From CAYGEY01 sp964349065 (GTDB lineage Bacteria; Patescibacteriota; Gracilibacteria; 1-14-2-50-48-13), in the NCBI GenBank assembly GCA_964349065.1, contig CAYGEY010000018.1, positions 1 through 19,162 on the forward strand: 19,162 nucleotides of DNA. The letters run 5' to 3'. Both the position numbers and the translations under genes were made by a program. Shown here piece by piece: positions 1 to 7,339 of this stretch (the first letter of the stretch is position 1; every line of letters starts with the position of its first letter). Under the pieces are notes generated by a model. It was not told the DNA's origin and did no database searches. It saw only the letters and a list, made by a program, of their open reading frames with translations.

Positions 1-587
1 AATTCATCTAATGAAACCAAAGTAATCCCATCAACATTTTTTTGTGATCGATTGTAGGCAATTACTTTCATTCCAAACCCTATTCCAATTTGTGCTACAT
101 GTGAGCCAATACTTCCGAGGCCGATAATACCAAGAGTCTTTTCGGCAAGGTTGAAACCAAGATATTGCTTATGTGAGTGTAATCCCGGGTCAATTTGAAA
201 GGGGGAAATCCTCATTACCACGTCCCCAATAGGAATCTTTCTACTTACTGCAAGCATAAGTGCAAAAGTTTGTTCTGCTACTGACTGGGTCGAGAATCCC
301 GGAACATTGGTGACCTCTACCCCCCCCCTATGGGCAGCAGCAACATTTACTAGATCATATCCAGTAGTATTTAAGGCGAGAAGTTTAAGTGTATTTGTAC
401 TTTTAAAAACTTTTTGGTTGAAAGGTGCGATGTAACAATCTCCGATAGCAACATCAGTATATTTCAGTCTTTCAATTACCTTTTCTTCTGTGTCAGTATT
501 TTCATAAATAGTCAGCTCGCCAAGTTCACGCAGTTGTGCAAGGTGGGTTTCGCTAAAATAACTTTCGTTGAGGATAGTGATTTTCAT
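1..587 (-). CDS. D-2-hydroxyacid dehydrogenase, NAD-dependent (N-terminal part, cut by window start)
   Basis: An open frame reads from an ATG at 587 to the window edge, giving 195 residues without a stop. It begins MKITILNESYF and contains the family's N-terminal catalytic-domain signature around residues 91-112 (VTNVPGFSTQSVAEQTFALM) and the Rossmann NAD-binding glycine motif GLGSIG at about 156-161, followed by a typical Y-N-R at 178-180. These mark the D-isomer-specific 2-hydroxyacid dehydrogenases (D-lactate, glycerate, formate or phosphoglycerate dehydrogenase group), which interconvert 2-keto acids and D-2-hydroxy acids with NAD(H). The catalytic Arg/Glu/His lie beyond the window, so the substrate cannot be named. 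A run of nine G (C9 on the plus strand, 320-328) lies in the coding region, and the frame is intact at this length. The gene belongs to the host segment and is unrelated to the copper genes. Confidence 0.9.
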   Translation of the reverse strand, partial: MKITILNESYFSETHLAQLRELGELTIYENTDTEEKVIERLKYTDVAIGDCYIAPFNQKVFKSTNTLKLLALNTTGYDLVNVAAAHRGGVEVTNVPGFSTQSVAEQTFALMLAVSRKIPIGDVVMRISPFQIDPGLHSHKQYLGFNLAEKTLGIIGLGSIGSHVAQIGIGFGMKVIAYNRSQKNVDGITLVSLDE

Positions 588-614
588 ATTGTGTTTTCAA
601 ATAATTTCTACTCA

Positions 615-643
615 ATTATTTAGATTTATCACTTTTTTCGCAA
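615..643 (-). promoter_or_regulatory. candidate promoter of the dehydrogenase
   Basis: On the minus strand, TTGCGA (638-643) is followed after 17 bp by AATAAT (615-620), about 28 bp before the ATG at 587. Both boxes match the sigma-70 consensus only partly. The rest of 588-740 shows no gene. Confidence 0.35.
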
Positions 644-722
644 GATATTATTCTACACACTCCACTTATCTATGAAGAAGAGATTGGCGAATATGATATA
701 TATCCATCTATTTCTGGTGTCA

Positions 723-745
723 CACCATGAGCTTGTCGAATGGTG
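723..745 (-). repeat. palindromic hairpin abutting the tRNA-Ala 3' end
   Basis: On the minus strand CACCAT and ATGGTG pair around an 11-nt centre TCGACAAGCTC. One arm is the 3' end of tRNA-Ala, including its encoded CCA. The core TTCGACAAGCTCA resembles a short palindromic intergenic motif seen in many bacterial genomes. A second small palindrome, GGTGTGACACC, overlaps its outer edge. There is no T-run, so it is not a standard terminator; it could be a processing hairpin or a dispersed repeat. Confidence 0.5.
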
Positions 746-817
746 GATCCTAAGGGATTCGAACCCTTGACCTCCTCGGTGCAAACGAGGCGCTCTAGCC
801 AGCTGAGCTAAGGACCC
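741..817 (-). tRNA. tRNA-Ala (anticodon TGC)
   Basis: The minus strand folds as a complete cloverleaf. The acceptor stem is GGGTCCT/AGGATCC (one G-T pair), the D-arm GCTC/GAGC, the anticodon stem CCTCG/CGAGG with loop TTTGCAC, and the T-arm AAGGG-TTCGAAT-CCCTT. The discriminator is A and CCA is encoded (741-743). The anticodon TGC (781-783 as GCA on the plus strand) reads alanine codons. It stands alone between the dehydrogenase and the small membrane protein. Confidence 0.96.
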
Positions 818-835
818 ATAAAAAATGACGTTGCC

Positions 836-864
836 AATCTACTATATCTCACCTGTTGTGACAA
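836..864 (-). promoter_or_regulatory. candidate tRNA-Ala promoter
   Basis: On the minus strand TTGTCA (859-864, five of six consensus bases) is followed after 17 bp by TAGATT (836-841, four of six). The predicted start lies about 12 bp before the tRNA's first base. Confidence 0.35.
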
Positions 865-883
865 GGTTTTACAAAAAATATCC

Positions 884-1135
884 CTACCTCAACCTGCCCC
901 CTCCCAAAAGTGGTGAAAAAATCATTCCTAAGAAGCTTTCTAATGTTCCGGTCATGTAGACAAAGAAAATCACTGTGCACAAAATGCCGACCAGTTTAAT
1001 CCCCGTCCTTGTGCCCCCTGACATGAAGTGTTTCTCTGCCCACGCCCACCTCCCGGTCATATTAAACACTCGTTCGTTATAAATGGTGATCAGTAACCCA
1101 ATGATGACTCCGATCAGACCGATGAAAATTCGCAT
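884..1135 (-). CDS. small two-helix membrane protein of unknown function
   Basis: This is an 83-residue protein with an ATG start at 1135. A hydrophobic helix spans about residues 2-18 (FIGLIGVIIGLLITI) and a second about 46-64 (IKLVGILCTVIFFVYMTG). They are joined by a charged segment containing the aromatic-rich stretch NMTGRWAWAEKHF and a glycine pair. Similar small proteins with an 'aromatic-A-E-K/R-H' motif between two helices recur in Patescibacteria as conserved hypotheticals, as I recall the family. No function is known to me. It ends with a glycine-arginine tail. It lies between the tRNA and the glycosyltransferase and is probably host sequence. Confidence 0.75.
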   Translation of the reverse strand: MRIFIGLIGVIIGLLITIYNERVFNMTGRWAWAEKHFMSGGTRTGIKLVGILCTVIFFVYMTGTLESFLGMIFSPLLGGGRLR

Positions 1136-1194
1136 GAAAATGTAGGATGAATAAACATCACCACTCTACCTCAGCTCTAAATCGACACAAGATT

Positions 1195-2031
1195 TTACAC
1201 TACATCTTTCGCTTTCTCCCTATCCCAATCCCCTCGCCATTTCCAAAAATATTTAAGTAAGTCAAAGAAATGAATCCACGCAAGTTTTTGAAATAATGGC
1301 TTAATAAAGCCATGACCAGACAGTCTCTTCTCGCTGTGGTGAGCAATAATCCTTGGAAAATATACAACCTTCCATCCCTTCTTCCAGAACTTCTTACAAA
1401 GATCCGGATCACCTCCAAAGAGGAATAACTTTTCATCAAAAAGTCCAACTTCCTCCATCATGGATTTTCTTATAAACACACAAGCGCCAACGAGCCAATC
1501 TACTTCCTGTGTCATATTGCTGTCTGCCGTCCACATCAGAAAGTTTTTCATCCTGTTTTTGAAGTATGCATATTTATGCAGAAATTTAAGTCTCTTAATG
1601 AAGAAGTCCTGTGGGTGCATAAACTTTCGAAAACTGTCCTGCACCTTCCCACTCTCGTAAATAAGCTTGGGTCCTAGGATTGCAATATCCGGGTGTTTGT
1701 CCATGTATTCAATAGCCTGTTCAACCATCCCCTGTGTAATCGCTACATCAGGATTGTGGAGCATAATATATTCACCGGTACTTCTGCGAATCCCCGCATT
1801 ATTTCCTTTGTGAAATCCCCCGTTTTTCGGCAGTGGGATAATAGTGATTTTCTCTCCGAAATGATCACGGAAAAAACTTACTGAGTTATCTGTAGAGCCA
1901 TTATCCACAAGTATTACTTCATGCTCGACTTTTGGGGAAATTTCAAAAAATGTCTTCAATGCATTAGCATATTTTTGCTTGCTCGAATATTTGTGATTGC
2001 TGAAATTAAGCCCAATAACAGATAGTTTCAC
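1195..2031 (-). CDS. glycosyltransferase family 2 (rhamnosyltransferase/WbbL-like)
   Basis: A 278-residue protein with the GT-A fold signatures of family 2. VILVDNGSTDNSVSFF lies near residues 39-54, NGGFHKGNNAGI near 69-80, an acidic nucleotide-sugar/metal site HNPDV near 92-96, and the acceptor-side segment VDWLVGACVFIRKS near 178-191, followed by FGGDPDLCKKFWKKGWKVVYFP. It probably moves a sugar from a nucleotide donor onto a cell-surface lipid or polysaccharide at the cytoplasmic face. The nearest relatives are rhamnosyltransferase-type enzymes, but donor and acceptor cannot be told from sequence. The start is GTG at 2031; no in-frame ATG lies upstream. It carries no transmembrane helix. 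Confidence 0.88.
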   Translation of the reverse strand: MKLSVIGLNFSNHKYSSKQKYANALKTFFEISPKVEHEVILVDNGSTDNSVSFFRDHFGEKITIIPLPKNGGFHKGNNAGIRRSTGEYIMLHNPDVAITQGMVEQAIEYMDKHPDIAILGPKLIYESGKVQDSFRKFMHPQDFFIKRLKFLHKYAYFKNRMKNFLMWTADSNMTQEVDWLVGACVFIRKSMMEEVGLFDEKLFLFGGDPDLCKKFWKKGWKVVYFPRIIAHHSEKRLSGHGFIKPLFQKLAWIHFFDLLKYFWKWRGDWDREKAKDVV

Positions 2032-2045
2032 GTTTCAAAATAATG

Positions 2046-2087
2046 GTATTACACGGGCATTATTGACGTAATACAACAAATTTACAA
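2046..2087 (-). promoter_or_regulatory. candidate promoter and inverted repeat upstream of the glycosyltransferase
   Basis: On the minus strand TTGTAA (2082-2087) is followed after 17 bp by AATAAT (2059-2064). The -10 lies in the loop of an inverted repeat GTATTAC...GTAATAC (2046-2052 and 2068-2074, spacer 15). The repeat could be an operator or a weak transcript end for the copper operon; there is no T-tract. Confidence 0.35.
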
Positions 2088-2093
2088 GCTTTT

Positions 2094-2483
2094 CTATTCA
2101 AAGGCTATATCAAACTTATACATCCCCATAGAACAAAGCCCTGTAATATTCGTTCCAGCTTTTTGCGCAGGTATATTAATACTCGTAGTTCCGCTTTCCG
2201 GAAGCAGTTTTGTAATACCAAGAGATGGTATTTTTATAGATGAAGAACAATCAAATGTTTCATTTGTTGCAACTTCGAGTTTAGTAGGCATTCCCGCTTT
2301 TGCAACAATTTTATTGGGAGAATACCCGCCTTTTGCCGTCATCTGAACCACCTGTTCACCATTCTGAATTGTAGCCCTTCCGGATGAGCCTCCTCCGAAA
2401 TTATGTGCAAATACAAAGATGACTCCGGCAATAAGAATGCCGCTAGCCATGATGCTGATGATTTTTCCAGTGTTGTTTTCCAT
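2094..2483 (-). CDS. membrane-anchored cupredoxin-like copper-binding protein
   Basis: A 129-residue protein starting at the ATG at 2483, one base after the stop of the HMA/UreH-like gene. Longer readings run back through that gene and are rejected. An N-terminal hydrophobic helix (about residues 8-27) anchors or exports it. The rest is one cupredoxin fold of the EfeO/Cupredoxin_1 type. Likely ligands are C79 (FDCSSS) and the C-terminal C117-S-M119-G-M121-Y loop, a Cys/Met set suited to Cu(I). Proteins of this type are commonly found next to HMA-UreH-like transporters, so it may receive copper from that membrane protein at the outer face of the membrane. It is the last gene of the CsoR-promoter operon. 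Confidence 0.85.
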   Translation of the reverse strand: MENNTGKIISIMASGILIAGVIFVFAHNFGGGSSGRATIQNGEQVVQMTAKGGYSPNKIVAKAGMPTKLEVATNETFDCSSSIKIPSLGITKLLPESGTTSINIPAQKAGTNITGLCSMGMYKFDIAFE

Positions 2484-2484
2484 G

Positions 2485-3486
2485 TTATATTGTGAGAAAT
2501 GAAGGGATAAACCCGAGCCCTGAAAGCCCGGTAAGTAATGTAAAGAGTCCAAGGCCTATGACGATGATACCTGCTGTTTTAAGAAATAACTTTGCGAATG
2601 ATGTATGTGCAAGTGATAGCGATCCAAAGGAGAGGAGTGCTAAAACCGGGAAAGTACCGAGCGCAAACATAAGCATGGTGACTCCTCCTGATATCCATGA
2701 TCCGCTTGAGAGTGAAGCGACCTGCATGGACTGAGTAAAGCCACACGGCAAGAAGAATGTTCCAATTCCGACTAAAAGTGGCGCTAAAAATCCGGTTTCG
2801 ATTTTTGTCAGTTTATCAAAAAATTTTCGTGAGACGAGAGATTTCTTTTGAAATATATGAATACCAATGAGGTTAAATCCAAGGCTTATCATGATGATTG
2901 AAACAATAATCCCAAGTACTGATGTTATGGTGAAATTAATAGAAATACTTTGTCCGATATACCCAAGAACACTTCCAAGTACAAAGAATCCGCCTATGCG
3001 ACCTAAATGAAACATAATGATAGGGCGAATCCCGCCTCCCGCCTCAGCTACTTTTGAAGAGAGGGATAGGACGAGTCCCCCGATCACGGCTAAGCAACTT
3101 GAGAGTGAAGCAATAACTCCCACAAGTAATGCTCCCCCCATAGTCAATCCTCCGCCGGTATTGATAGAAATGATGCCACTTTTTTGAAGAAGAAAAAATA
3201 GCATGAGAAATGCCAGGCCTATGGGGAGAGCAATCCAGATATCAGAGTTTTTTTTTGTAACAATGGGTTCTATACCAAGGGTATACCCCATTTCTTTCAG
3301 AAGAATATTCCAAGAATCCATCATGTCTTCTTGAGACAATTCAAAATTTCCTGTAACCGTTATATTCTTTTTTTGTAAATCAACCGTGACAGATTTTACC
3401 TGTGGGTCCTCAGAAATGATATCCTCAATCAGAATTTTGCAAGATTGACAATGTGTGCCACTGACATGAAATATATAGGTTTTCAT
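2485..3486 (-). CDS. HMA domain fused to UreH/DsbD-like six-helix membrane protein (sulfite exporter TauE/SafE-like annotation)
   Basis: A 333-residue fusion. Residues 1-65 form a heavy-metal-associated domain with the metal-binding pair T-H-C13-Q-S-C16. From about residue 82 there are about six transmembrane helices of the DsbD_2/UreH type, with the paired signatures SLSSCLAVIGG (C131) and FFLPCGFTQSMQ (C248) that characterise this group. Relatives are thought to move electrons or metal ions across the membrane; the two helix-embedded cysteines resemble the CcdA/DsbD thiol relay. The fused HMA domain, and a cupredoxin starting one base downstream, argue for copper delivery or export. The ATG at 3486 lies 33 bp after the beta-propeller stop. 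Confidence 0.87.
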   Translation of the reverse strand: MKTYIFHVSGTHCQSCKILIEDIISEDPQVKSVTVDLQKKNITVTGNFELSQEDMMDSWNILLKEMGYTLGIEPIVTKKNSDIWIALPIGLAFLMLFFLLQKSGIISINTGGGLTMGGALLVGVIASLSSCLAVIGGLVLSLSSKVAEAGGGIRPIIMFHLGRIGGFFVLGSVLGYIGQSISINFTITSVLGIIVSIIMISLGFNLIGIHIFQKKSLVSRKFFDKLTKIETGFLAPLLVGIGTFFLPCGFTQSMQVASLSSGSWISGGVTMLMFALGTFPVLALLSFGSLSLAHTSFAKLFLKTAGIIVIGLGLFTLLTGLSGLGFIPSFLTI

Positions 3487-3519
3487 AATGTCTGAATAAA
3501 TAATAGAAAATGAAATATT

Positions 3520-4653
3520 TTACTCCGTCCCTCCCAATTTTTTATTCCAAATACTAATCCCGTTTGGCATTTCCCCAACAGGAATCTGGTCTATTTCTTT
3601 ATTAGACCTAGTATCTATAACCGAAACGGAATTGCTGACTAAATTGGTAATGTACACGAAGTCACCTGCTTTATCAACCACTACCCCATGAGGTGCCTTG
3701 CCGGCCTTGATAGTTTGATCCACATTTTTTTCAGAAATATTTATACGATAAACCTTATCGCCTGTTGGCTGTCCAAAATAATACCCCTGATCTGCTACAT
3801 ATAAATATTTTGAGTCGGGCGTTGAATAAATCTGTATCGGTCCCTTGGCATCACTTGGAAGGTCAATATATCCCTGTTCATTTGTCTGAACTTTTACCCA
3901 TGCCACCTTTTTACTTTCATATATAGTCGCAAAAACATATTGGCCATCTGGCGTAACTGCTGTTTGTACTGCAGATCCTGAGAGAGGAAAATACTGTATT
4001 TTCCCTGATTTTCTATCAATTGAAGCCATAGCCTTTTTGCCCATTAAGGCCACAAAAATTTTAGAGTTGTCACGAAGCATTCGTAAACCATGGGGACCAC
4101 TGTTTTGTCCAAAATCAAATATCTCATTAATTCTATTCTTCTCAATATCATATGCGAACACCTTTCCTTTTTCCTGTGAACTTATATATGCAGTATCTCC
4201 TTGTTTATTTATAACAACATGTGCCAGATGCGCATCAATAGCTATTGAAATATGATCAACGACCGTATCAGTAAGTGGATCTATAATAATAATTTTATCA
4301 AATAATCCATATGTTGCTTCTGCCATTTTAGATCCACTCATATTATCAGTTTTGTTTCTATTTACATTCGCTGTTACTATTACATTCCTCCCGTCCGGAG
4401 AAACTTGTACATTATGTGCCATATAATCAACCATTACTCCATTAATCTTCTCTGACAGATCTATTGTTCGAATAACTTTTCTTGTTTTCGTATCAATAAC
4501 ACCAACTTTTCCTATAGCTTCAAGAGCCACATAAATCTTTTCATCATAACCTTCACTTGTGATCTTCTTAGTTTGAGTGCCGGCAAGAAATGTGCTTATT
4601 ACGACTGGAGAAATTGCGAGAAGGACAATAAGTACAAAGTATAATTTTTTCAT
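3520..4653 (-). CDS. YncE-like seven-blade beta-propeller, membrane-anchored, in the copper operon
   Basis: The start is placed at the ATG at 4653 (MKKLYFVLIVLL), giving 377 residues; a longer frame runs back into the ATPase gene. A single N-terminal hydrophobic segment (5-24) anchors or exports it. The rest consists of about seven repeats of roughly 40-45 residues with the YVTN pattern (for example VGVIDTKTRKVIRTIDL, VSVIDTRSNKEIDQIPVGE). The same position in each blade holds a polar residue: H80, H145, H188, Q230, Q274, H322, N364. This suggests a ring round the propeller axis. YncE-type propellers have no settled enzyme activity. The place between the Cu ATPase and the HMA/UreH gene, 23 bp after the ATPase stop, suggests an envelope role in copper handling. 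Confidence 0.87.
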   Translation of the reverse strand: MKKLYFVLIVLLAISPVVISTFLAGTQTKKITSEGYDEKIYVALEAIGKVGVIDTKTRKVIRTIDLSEKINGVMVDYMAHNVQVSPDGRNVIVTANVNRNKTDNMSGSKMAEATYGLFDKIIIIDPLTDTVVDHISIAIDAHLAHVVINKQGDTAYISSQEKGKVFAYDIEKNRINEIFDFGQNSGPHGLRMLRDNSKIFVALMGKKAMASIDRKSGKIQYFPLSGSAVQTAVTPDGQYVFATIYESKKVAWVKVQTNEQGYIDLPSDAKGPIQIYSTPDSKYLYVADQGYYFGQPTGDKVYRINISEKNVDQTIKAGKAPHGVVVDKAGDFVYITNLVSNSVSVIDTRSNKEIDQIPVGEMPNGISIWNKKLGGTE

Positions 4654-4676
4654 GGTAAAAATATGTGAATAAAATA

Positions 4677-6983
4677 TTATAATTTTTTCATTTTCAATCT
4701 CAACGAATTTCCCACTACCGACACGCTCGACATCGCCATCGCAAATCCTGCAAATACTGGCGAAAGCATCCATCCGAAGATTGGGAAAAACATGCCACTA
4801 GCTAAAGGTATCCCAACTATGTTGTACACAAATGCCCAGAATAAATTTTGTTTAATTCCCCGCATGGTGATTTTAGAGAGTCGAATTGCTTTCACAAGTT
4901 TGGAAATATCACCATGAAGTAACGTAATACCTGCAGATTCAATTGCCACATCAGTTCCTGTAGCCATTGCAATTCCCACGTCTGCCTGAGCAAGTGCGGG
5001 AGCATCATTCACCCCATCTCCTGCCATTGCGACAATTTTACCACTTTTTTGGAGTTCATGAATTTTGTTCAATTTATCTTCGGGCATAACTTCAGCCACA
5101 ACCTCATCTATTCCGATGAGATCTGCAATATGCTGTGCGGTATTTTTATTATCTCCGGTGAGCATCACAACTTTAATCCCGAGTTTGTGGAGATTTTCTA
5201 CAGCGAGAATGGCTTCGGGCTTGACGCTATCTGCAACCATAAACACCCCTAAGATCTTCTCTTTGCTTGCAAGAATGACAGGAGACTTACCTTCAAGAGT
5301 TTCTTTTTCTATAGTTTTCGTATCAATTGAGAGTTTCAAATCATGCATAAGTTTCATGTTTCCCGCAAAGTACATTGTTTTATTTATTGTACCTTTCACA
5401 CCTTTTCCTTTGATTCCTTCAAAATCTTTCACACTATCAATAATTAATTCTTTTTCCTGTGCTGAGGCAAGTATTGCATTTGCGATTGGATGTTCAGATT
5501 TATTTTCAAGTGCCGCAAGTATTGCAAGAAGTTCATCGTCAGATTTATCAGACATATTTTGAATAGACACAAGTTCCGGTTTTCCATGGGTGAGAGTTCC
5601 TGTCTTATCTACAACAACTACATTTACCTTATGGAGCTTCTCAAGCGTCGTTGCGTCTTTGACTAGGATTCCTTCACGAGCCCCCTTTCCTACTCCGACT
5701 ATAATCGCAGTTGGGGTTGCTAAGCCAAGTGCACAAGGACAGGCTATGACGAGAATACCTACAAATGACACAAGGCCATAAGACAATGCTCCGGAGAATC
5801 CAAAGTAATTAGTTCCAATGAGAAGCCACGCATCAAGAGCTAGAACGGCAAGTACGAGCACAATCGGCACAAACACTGAAGAAATTTTATCGGCAAGAGC
5901 TTGGATGGGTGCCTTGCTTCCTTGAGCATCCTCCACCATTTTGATGATTTGTGCAAGCAGTGTCTCTGACCCTACTTTTGTAGCCTTGAATGTAAATGAA
6001 CCTGAAGTGTTGATTGTCCCTGCAACCACCAAATCACCCGCATGTTTCGACACCGGCATCGGTTCTCCGGTGATCATAGATTCATCAATATATGAATTCC
6101 CTTCTACAATCACACCATCTACTGGTATTTTTCCGGCAGGTTTGATAATGATGATTTCGCCATGTTTAACTTGATCTATGGGGATTTCCATTTCTTTGCC
6201 ACCCCTAATGACGAGTGCGGTTTTTGCCTGAAGGTTCAAAAGTTTTTCAATGGCATCACCGGTTTTGAGTTTTGACCTGGCTTCTAAATATTTTCCAAGG
6301 GCAATGAATGTGATAACAACAATGGTGACATCATAATAGCTTTGCTCAACGTTGAGGAATTGCTGTAAATTTTCTTCAAATGCAGAGATGATAAAACTGT
6401 AAAGGAAAGCAACGGATGTACCAATACCAATGAGAGTATCCATATTAGCTTTTCCATATCGAATAAAACGGAATACTCCTAAAAGATATGGCTTCCCAAC
6501 AACAAAGAGAATATATGTAGCCAAAATTGGCATTAGATGATGAAAAAACTCTGACCAATACATTGGCATTTTATATGACGTATTAAATAGTCCAAGGGCA
6601 TCCCAGATCATTAAAAAGATACTTATAACTGCAAGTGGTAGTGCTGAAAGCACCTTCATTTTCATATCTGCAATCTCTGCGATCTTCTCTTGTTTGGATT
6701 GATTGAGGCCAAGATGAGCCGCATGTTCATTTTCTGACATACCCATGGATGCGGCACTCATTTCTACTTCAGGTTCCCTGAGCTCATAGCCTAGTGGTTT
6801 GATATGAGAAGACATAGTTTTATGATCAATTTTGGCATCATCAAACGTGATCTTCGCTTTTTCAGTACCATAATTTACTTGCACATCTTCTACCCCTGGA
6901 GTCTTTTTCAATGTCCTCTCGATAATATTCGCGCATGAGGCACAGTGCATCCCCTTGATCCCGTATGTTTCTTCTTTTTTCAT
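4677..6983 (-). CDS. copA: Cu(+)-exporting P1B-1-type ATPase
   Basis: A full-length 768-residue P-type ATPase with one N-terminal HMA domain (G-M-H-C14-A-S-C17), a short Met/His linker (75-100), eight predicted helices, actuator TGE (305-307), ion-path C415-P-C417, phosphorylated D459 in DKTGTLT, nucleotide-domain S-E-H498-P499, and hinge GDGVND (655-660). The Y720-N721 pair in helix 7 and M-S-S (751-753) in helix 8 are the P1B-1 signature for monovalent copper (or silver). It pumps cytoplasmic Cu(I) out using ATP. It follows CsoR by 8 bp, and 23 bp separate it from the propeller gene, so it belongs to the CsoR-controlled operon. Confidence 0.97.
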   Translation of the reverse strand: MKKEETYGIKGMHCASCANIIERTLKKTPGVEDVQVNYGTEKAKITFDDAKIDHKTMSSHIKPLGYELREPEVEMSAASMGMSENEHAAHLGLNQSKQEKIAEIADMKMKVLSALPLAVISIFLMIWDALGLFNTSYKMPMYWSEFFHHLMPILATYILFVVGKPYLLGVFRFIRYGKANMDTLIGIGTSVAFLYSFIISAFEENLQQFLNVEQSYYDVTIVVITFIALGKYLEARSKLKTGDAIEKLLNLQAKTALVIRGGKEMEIPIDQVKHGEIIIIKPAGKIPVDGVIVEGNSYIDESMITGEPMPVSKHAGDLVVAGTINTSGSFTFKATKVGSETLLAQIIKMVEDAQGSKAPIQALADKISSVFVPIVLVLAVLALDAWLLIGTNYFGFSGALSYGLVSFVGILVIACPCALGLATPTAIIVGVGKGAREGILVKDATTLEKLHKVNVVVVDKTGTLTHGKPELVSIQNMSDKSDDELLAILAALENKSEHPIANAILASAQEKELIIDSVKDFEGIKGKGVKGTINKTMYFAGNMKLMHDLKLSIDTKTIEKETLEGKSPVILASKEKILGVFMVADSVKPEAILAVENLHKLGIKVVMLTGDNKNTAQHIADLIGIDEVVAEVMPEDKLNKIHELQKSGKIVAMAGDGVNDAPALAQADVGIAMATGTDVAIESAGITLLHGDISKLVKAIRLSKITMRGIKQNLFWAFVYNIVGIPLASGMFFPIFGWMLSPVFAGFAMAMSSVSVVGNSLRLKMKKL

Positions 6984-6991
6984 ATAAAAAA

Positions 6992-7252
6992 TTAGTTAGA
7001 CAAATTGTAAATTTTCAATAGTTCCTTGATAGTTTTGTCTTTATCCTCAGTCATTTTTTTCATGAGACAGGTGTCGAGATGTCCTGCGAGTAATTCGCGT
7101 TTTGCACTTTTGAGGAAGCCCATGGATGCGTCGATTTGTTGGATAATATCCGGACAGTACTTCCCTTCTTCCATGAGGGCTATGACTTTGACGAGCATTC
7201 CTGAGGCTTGGCGAGCGAGCTTGAGTGATTTATCTTTTTGTGGGTGGTGCAT
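6992..7252 (-). CDS. csoR: CsoR-family copper-sensing repressor
   Basis: An 86-residue all-helical protein of the usual family length. The Cu(I) ligands match the CsoR pattern C-(24)-H-(3)-C exactly: C33 in GKYCPDI, H58 and C62 in GHLDTCL. In the family, the tetramer binds operator DNA and is released by Cu(I). It is the first gene after the promoter at 7283-7311, whose -10 sits inside an inverted repeat, so it should repress itself and the ATPase operon. The ATG at 7252 is preceded by an A-rich leader without a Shine-Dalgarno core. Confidence 0.93.
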   Translation of the reverse strand: MHHPQKDKSLKLARQASGMLVKVIALMEEGKYCPDIIQQIDASMGFLKSAKRELLAGHLDTCLMKKMTEDKDKTIKELLKIYNLSN

Positions 7253-7268
7253 AAATTCTTTGTTTATT

Positions 7269-7292
7269 AACCTACTACCTAGATTGTAGGTT
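7269..7292. promoter_or_regulatory. probable CsoR operator (inverted repeat)
   Basis: AACCTAC (7269-7275) and GTAGGTT (7286-7292) are perfect inverted arms round a 10-bp centre. The repeat covers the -10 box and the predicted transcription start of the csoR-copA operon, which is where a repressor would block polymerase. I found no other copy of these arms in the window. Confidence 0.75.
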
Positions 7293-7311
7293 AAGTTGGA
7301 TTGTTTGTAAA
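7283..7311 (-). promoter_or_regulatory. csoR-copA operon promoter
   Basis: On the minus strand TTTACA (7306-7311, five of six consensus bases) is followed after exactly 17 bp by TACAAT (7283-7288, five of six). The predicted start is near 7276, giving a leader of about 24 nt before the csoR ATG. Confidence 0.8.
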
Positions 7312-7339
7312 GAGAATTTTTAAATTATTCCGTTATTGG

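Noticed and set aside
3520..4773. 417-residue form of the beta-propeller starting at 4773
   Set aside because: Its first 40 residues overlap the ATPase C-terminus; the ATG at 4653 begins a clear signal/anchor helix.
5065..5562. Long plus-strand frame opposite the copper ATPase
   Set aside because: Ser/Phe/Ile-rich shadow of the ATPase coding strand with no domain or operon support; the same applies to the plus-strand frames opposite the RND, adaptor, oxidase and recombinase genes.
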